Below are positions 40,956-43,525 of a stretch of 43,525 bases of DNA, piece after piece; position 1 is the first letter of the stretch, and each line of letters starts with the position of its first letter. The notes below the pieces were generated by a model. It did not search any database. It was given only the letters and a program-made list of their open reading frames with translations, and was not told the DNA's origin. The translations under genes were made by a program, and so were the position numbers. The DNA comes from Calditrichaceae bacterium. GTDB lineage: Bacteria > Calditrichota > Calditrichia > Calditrichales > Calditrichaceae. The stretch spans positions 1 to 43,525 of the forward strand of contig JAFGKZ010000025.1 of NCBI GenBank assembly GCA_016928315.1, read 5' to 3'.

Positions 40956-43525
40956 TTAATTCTCAATCAACTCACGAACTTTTTTCGACAGCTCATGAAT
41001 GGAATAAGGTTTATGCAGAAAATTAATTGTATGATTATGTTTTCCACCCGCTACAATGTCTTGATCTGTATAACCAGAAGTAAACAGCACTTTTAAATCC
41101 GGTTGAATTTGTTTAATTTTTTCCGCCAATTCCTTACCGCCCATGCCAGGCATGATAACATCTGTTATAACAAGAGAAAGTTGAGAGCCATTATGTTTGA
41201 TATATTCCAGCGCTTCGATACCATTGGCTGCTTCAAAAATATTATAACCGACAGATTGCAAGGTCTCTGATGCCACATCGCGTACATCCGCTTCATCTTC
41301 CACAATTAATATAGCCTCATTACCACCTACAATTTTTTCTTTCATGTGTTTTTTAGTAGTCTCTGATATTTCGGATTCGACAATAGGCCAGTAAATGTTA
41401 AACGTTGTTCCTTTATCCGGTTTGCTATCCACATATATACTGCCATTATTTTGTTTCACAATACCATAGACCATCGATAACCCAAGCCCCGTGCCTTTTC
41501 CCTCTTCCTTGGTTGTAAAAAATGGTTCAAAGATTTTTTCCTTTGTCCCGTTCGGTATGCCAATTCCCGTATCCGAAATTGATATCTCCACATAAACACC
41601 CGAACTGCTGCCTTTGTGTTTGTCGGTGAATTTTTTATTTAAATTGACATTGCGCGTTTGAATGGTTATTTGCTTCTCTGATGCGATATCCGTTTTCTGA
41701 TTAATCGCATCACGCGCGTTTAAAATGATATTTACAAATACCTGCTCCAATTGATTTGGATCTGCTTTTATCATACCGATATCGCGATCAAGCTTAATCT
41801 GTGTTTCAATATCTTCCCCGATTAATCGGGTAAATACAGAATCCCAATCCGCAATTAATTTATTAATATCGATTATCTTTGTTTCAATAATCTGCTTACG
41901 ACTAAACGCCAGGAGCTGTTTTACCAGATTACTGGCTTTTTCCCCGGCGTTACGCACCTGGTTTATTTTTTTGTACAACCTATGCGATTCGCCTATTTCC
42001 TGAAGCGCCAGATCAGAATAACCGTTAATAATGCTGAGAATATTATTAAAATCATGAGCAATGCCACCGGCAAGTTTGCCGACAGCATCCATTTTTTGCG
42101 ACTGGCGCAGCTGCGCCTCAATTTCTTTTCGCTCAGATAAATCCGAGGCAATACCAACTAAGGCAATCGGATTTTTTTTCTCATCGTGAATAACAGAGGT
42201 AGATAAATAAATTGGAAAATCCTCACCATTCTTTCGGCGATTAATCAACTCGCCAATCCATCCTTTGCTGATGGTCTCCGGCTGGATTCTCTTAACTAAC
42301 GCAGGATCGTTATGCGGTGATCGGATTAAACTGATATTTTTACCTATGAGTTCTTTTTCGTTATATCCGTATATTTTTATAAATGCTTCATTGACAAATA
42401 AAATATTATCGTCTAAATCTGTAACGCTAACCGCCTCTCGAACACTTTTTATGGTATGTACCAGCATGTTCATTTCAGCTTCAATTTTTTTTCTATCCGA
42501 AATATCGCGGATAATGGCCCAAAAACCTTCCGGTTTTCCCTTATCATCTCTCATCAAATACGTTCTTAGTTCAACCGGAAAAACATTTTGATCTTTGTGG
42601 ATATATTCTTTTTGATATATTTCGGAATACCCGCGTTTCAGAGTTTGGCTTTGCACAATATCAACATCGAGTTTAACCCATTTTTTGGGTGTAATATCCT
42701 GATTGCTCAATGTGATAATTTCTGCCAGAGCATAGCCCGACATTTCCAAAAATACAGGATTACAATCTATAATTCGGCCGTCTATATCATAAACAACAAT
42801 GCCATCCCGGTTATTATCGTATAAATCACGATAACGTTGTTCAGAACGCAAGTGCGCCGCTTCAATCAGTGTTTTCTCTGTGCGGTCCCAGATAAAAGAA
42901 CGGCTCCCCCTGATCTGTCCGTTTTCCATTATCACAGAGGTATGTATATCAAGGTATAATACGGCGCCATCTTTACTGGTAGCTTTAACTTCATACGCTG
43001 AATCAGATTCTAAGCCCAGATACCGCCTTTTATGAATTTCTCTGATTCGCTTCTGGTCATCCGGGTGTATTAATTTTAAAAAATTTTTCTTTTTCATTTC
43101 CTGATAGGTGTAACCAAAAATTTCAGTCAGCTTTTTATTGAAATATTGTAATTGTCCGTTTTCATCATCTATCAGAACAGCCACGCCGGCTTTTTCTACC
43201 AGCTCTTTGTAGCGTTCTTTGGATTCCGTCAGTTCTTTTTCACGTTGGATTCGTTCGCGGATTTCTTTTTGCAGCTTTGAATTAGTGGTAAGTAGATTTC
43301 CGGTACGTTCTTTAATCAGACGTTCAAGAAATTGTCTTTGTTTTTTTTCATTCCCGTTTGTGATGGTATGATCAGTAAAATTTTTTAATGTCAGTATCTG
43401 TAAAAGTCCCTCTTTGCAATGATGCGGCTGAATATGCACTTCAATTCCCACATCAATCCCCGTCTGGTTTTTTATGATAAATTGTTCTGATGCCGGGATT
43501 TTGCTTTTTAGTAATTTTTTAATAT
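40956..43525 (-). CDS. Multi-PAS hybrid histidine kinase, 5' end outside the window
   Basis: The reading frame stays open to the window's edge, so the N-terminus is missing; a GTG at 43451 is merely internal. The first visible residues ([20 protein letters not shown] then EVHIQPHH) look like the end of a PAS domain, followed by a short coiled coil ([26 protein letters not shown]). Three further PAS domains follow ([54 protein letters not shown]), then HisKA with the phospho-His in GGIAHDFNN, a HATPase ([25 protein letters not shown]) and a receiver ([28 protein letters not shown]). No membrane helix is seen in the visible part, so it may be cytoplasmic. Its kinase core closely resembles that of the kinase at 35229-39707, indicating duplication. 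Output partner not in the window. Confidence 0.9.
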   Translation of the reverse strand, partial: IKKLLKSKIPASEQFIIKNQTGIDVGIEVHIQPHHCKEGLLQILTLKNFTDHTITNGNEKKQRQFLERLIKERTGNLLTTNSKLQKEIRERIQREKELTESKERYKELVEKAGVAVLIDDENGQLQYFNKKLTEIFGYTYQEMKKKNFLKLIHPDDQKRIREIHKRRYLGLESDSAYEVKATSKDGAVLYLDIHTSVIMENGQIRGSRSFIWDRTEKTLIEAAHLRSEQRYRDLYDNNRDGIVVYDIDGRIIDCNPVFLEMSGYALAEIITLSNQDITPKKWVKLDVDIVQSQTLKRGYSEIYQKEYIHKDQNVFPVELRTYLMRDDKGKPEGFWAIIRDISDRKKIEAEMNMLVHTIKSVREAVSVTDLDDNILFVNEAFIKIYGYNEKELIGKNISLIRSPHNDPALVKRIQPETISKGWIGELINRRKNGEDFPIYLSTSVIHDEKKNPIALVGIASDLSERKEIEAQLRQSQKMDAVGKLAGGIAHDFNNILSIINGYSDLALQEIGESHRLYKKINQVRNAGEKASNLVKQLLAFSRKQIIETKIIDINKLIADWDSVFTRLIGEDIETQIKLDRDIGMIKADPNQLEQVFVNIILNARDAINQKTDIASEKQITIQTRNVNLNKKFTDKHKGSSSGVYVEISISDTGIGIPNGTKEKIFEPFFTTKEEGKGTGLGLSMVYGIVKQNNGSIYVDSKPDKGTTFNIYWPIVESEISETTKKHMKEKIVGGNEAILIVEDEADVRDVASETLQSVGYNIFEAANGIEALEYIKHNGSQLSLVITDVIMPGMGGKELAEKIKQIQPDLKVLFTSGYTDQDIVAGGKHNHTINFLHKPYSIHELSKKVRELIEN

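Noticed and set aside
43449-43451. GTG as the true start of the last kinase gene
   Set aside because: The frame remains open with PAS-like sequence all the way to the window edge, so the gene is cut by the window.

Overview
The window looks like chromosome from a Gram-negative, non-phototrophic member of the FCB superphylum outside classical Bacteroidota (Calditrichota, Ignavibacteriota, Marinimicrobia or KSB1 type). This rests on AT-rich DNA, three large secreted proteins ending in type IX secretion (T9SS) sorting domains with the NYPNPFNPTT/S signature, an LPS heptose epimerase (hldD), outer-membrane beta-barrels, a bacterial deoxyhypusine-synthase-like enzyme and propeller-bearing hybrid histidine kinases. 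The phylum is inference; there is no rRNA, tRNA, phage or CRISPR in the window.

Layout. 1-5.4 kb: a VWA/CsgG-like lipoprotein, a DUF72 protein, an SDR oxidoreductase, and a lipid kinase/acyltransferase pair. 5.6-9.0 kb: a 14-unit Asp-box propeller protein with a T9SS tail, then a FIST sensory protein. 9.1-19.8 kb (minus strand): a two-gene operon for T9SS cargo, one of 2567 residues (three beta-helix modules, cadherin-like modules, two seven-unit VCBS/FG-GAP propellers, two FN3 domains) and one of 977 residues (14 FG-GAP units). 20.1-24.2 kb: two exported FlgT_N-like proteins convergent with a second, larger VWA/CsgG-like protein. 24.5-29.3 kb: an aminopeptidase P, an outer-membrane barrel and a TonB-receptor-like barrel. 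29.5-34.3 kb: ferredoxin, hldD, a decayed GxxExxY gene inside an inverted-repeat element, a DHS-like protein, and an SRPBCC-photolyase pair. 34.3-43.5 kb (minus strand): a lipoprotein, a hybrid kinase with a two-propeller sensor, a PhzF-like isomerase, and a second multi-PAS hybrid kinase whose 5' end lies beyond the window.

The best candidate for an undescribed system is the pairing of FlgT_N-like exported proteins with VWA proteins that end in a CsgG/FlgO-like domain (20.1-24.2 kb, with a paralogue at 0.07-1.6 kb). These folds recall outer-membrane assemblies such as the Vibrio flagellar H-ring and the curli pore, yet no flagellar or curli gene is present. Also notable are palindromic repeats embedded in the coding sequence of two T9SS sorting domains, several families of intergenic inverted repeats, a probable non-canonical ATT start for the propeller kinase, and recurrence of 14 (2 x 7) propeller units in four unrelated proteins.
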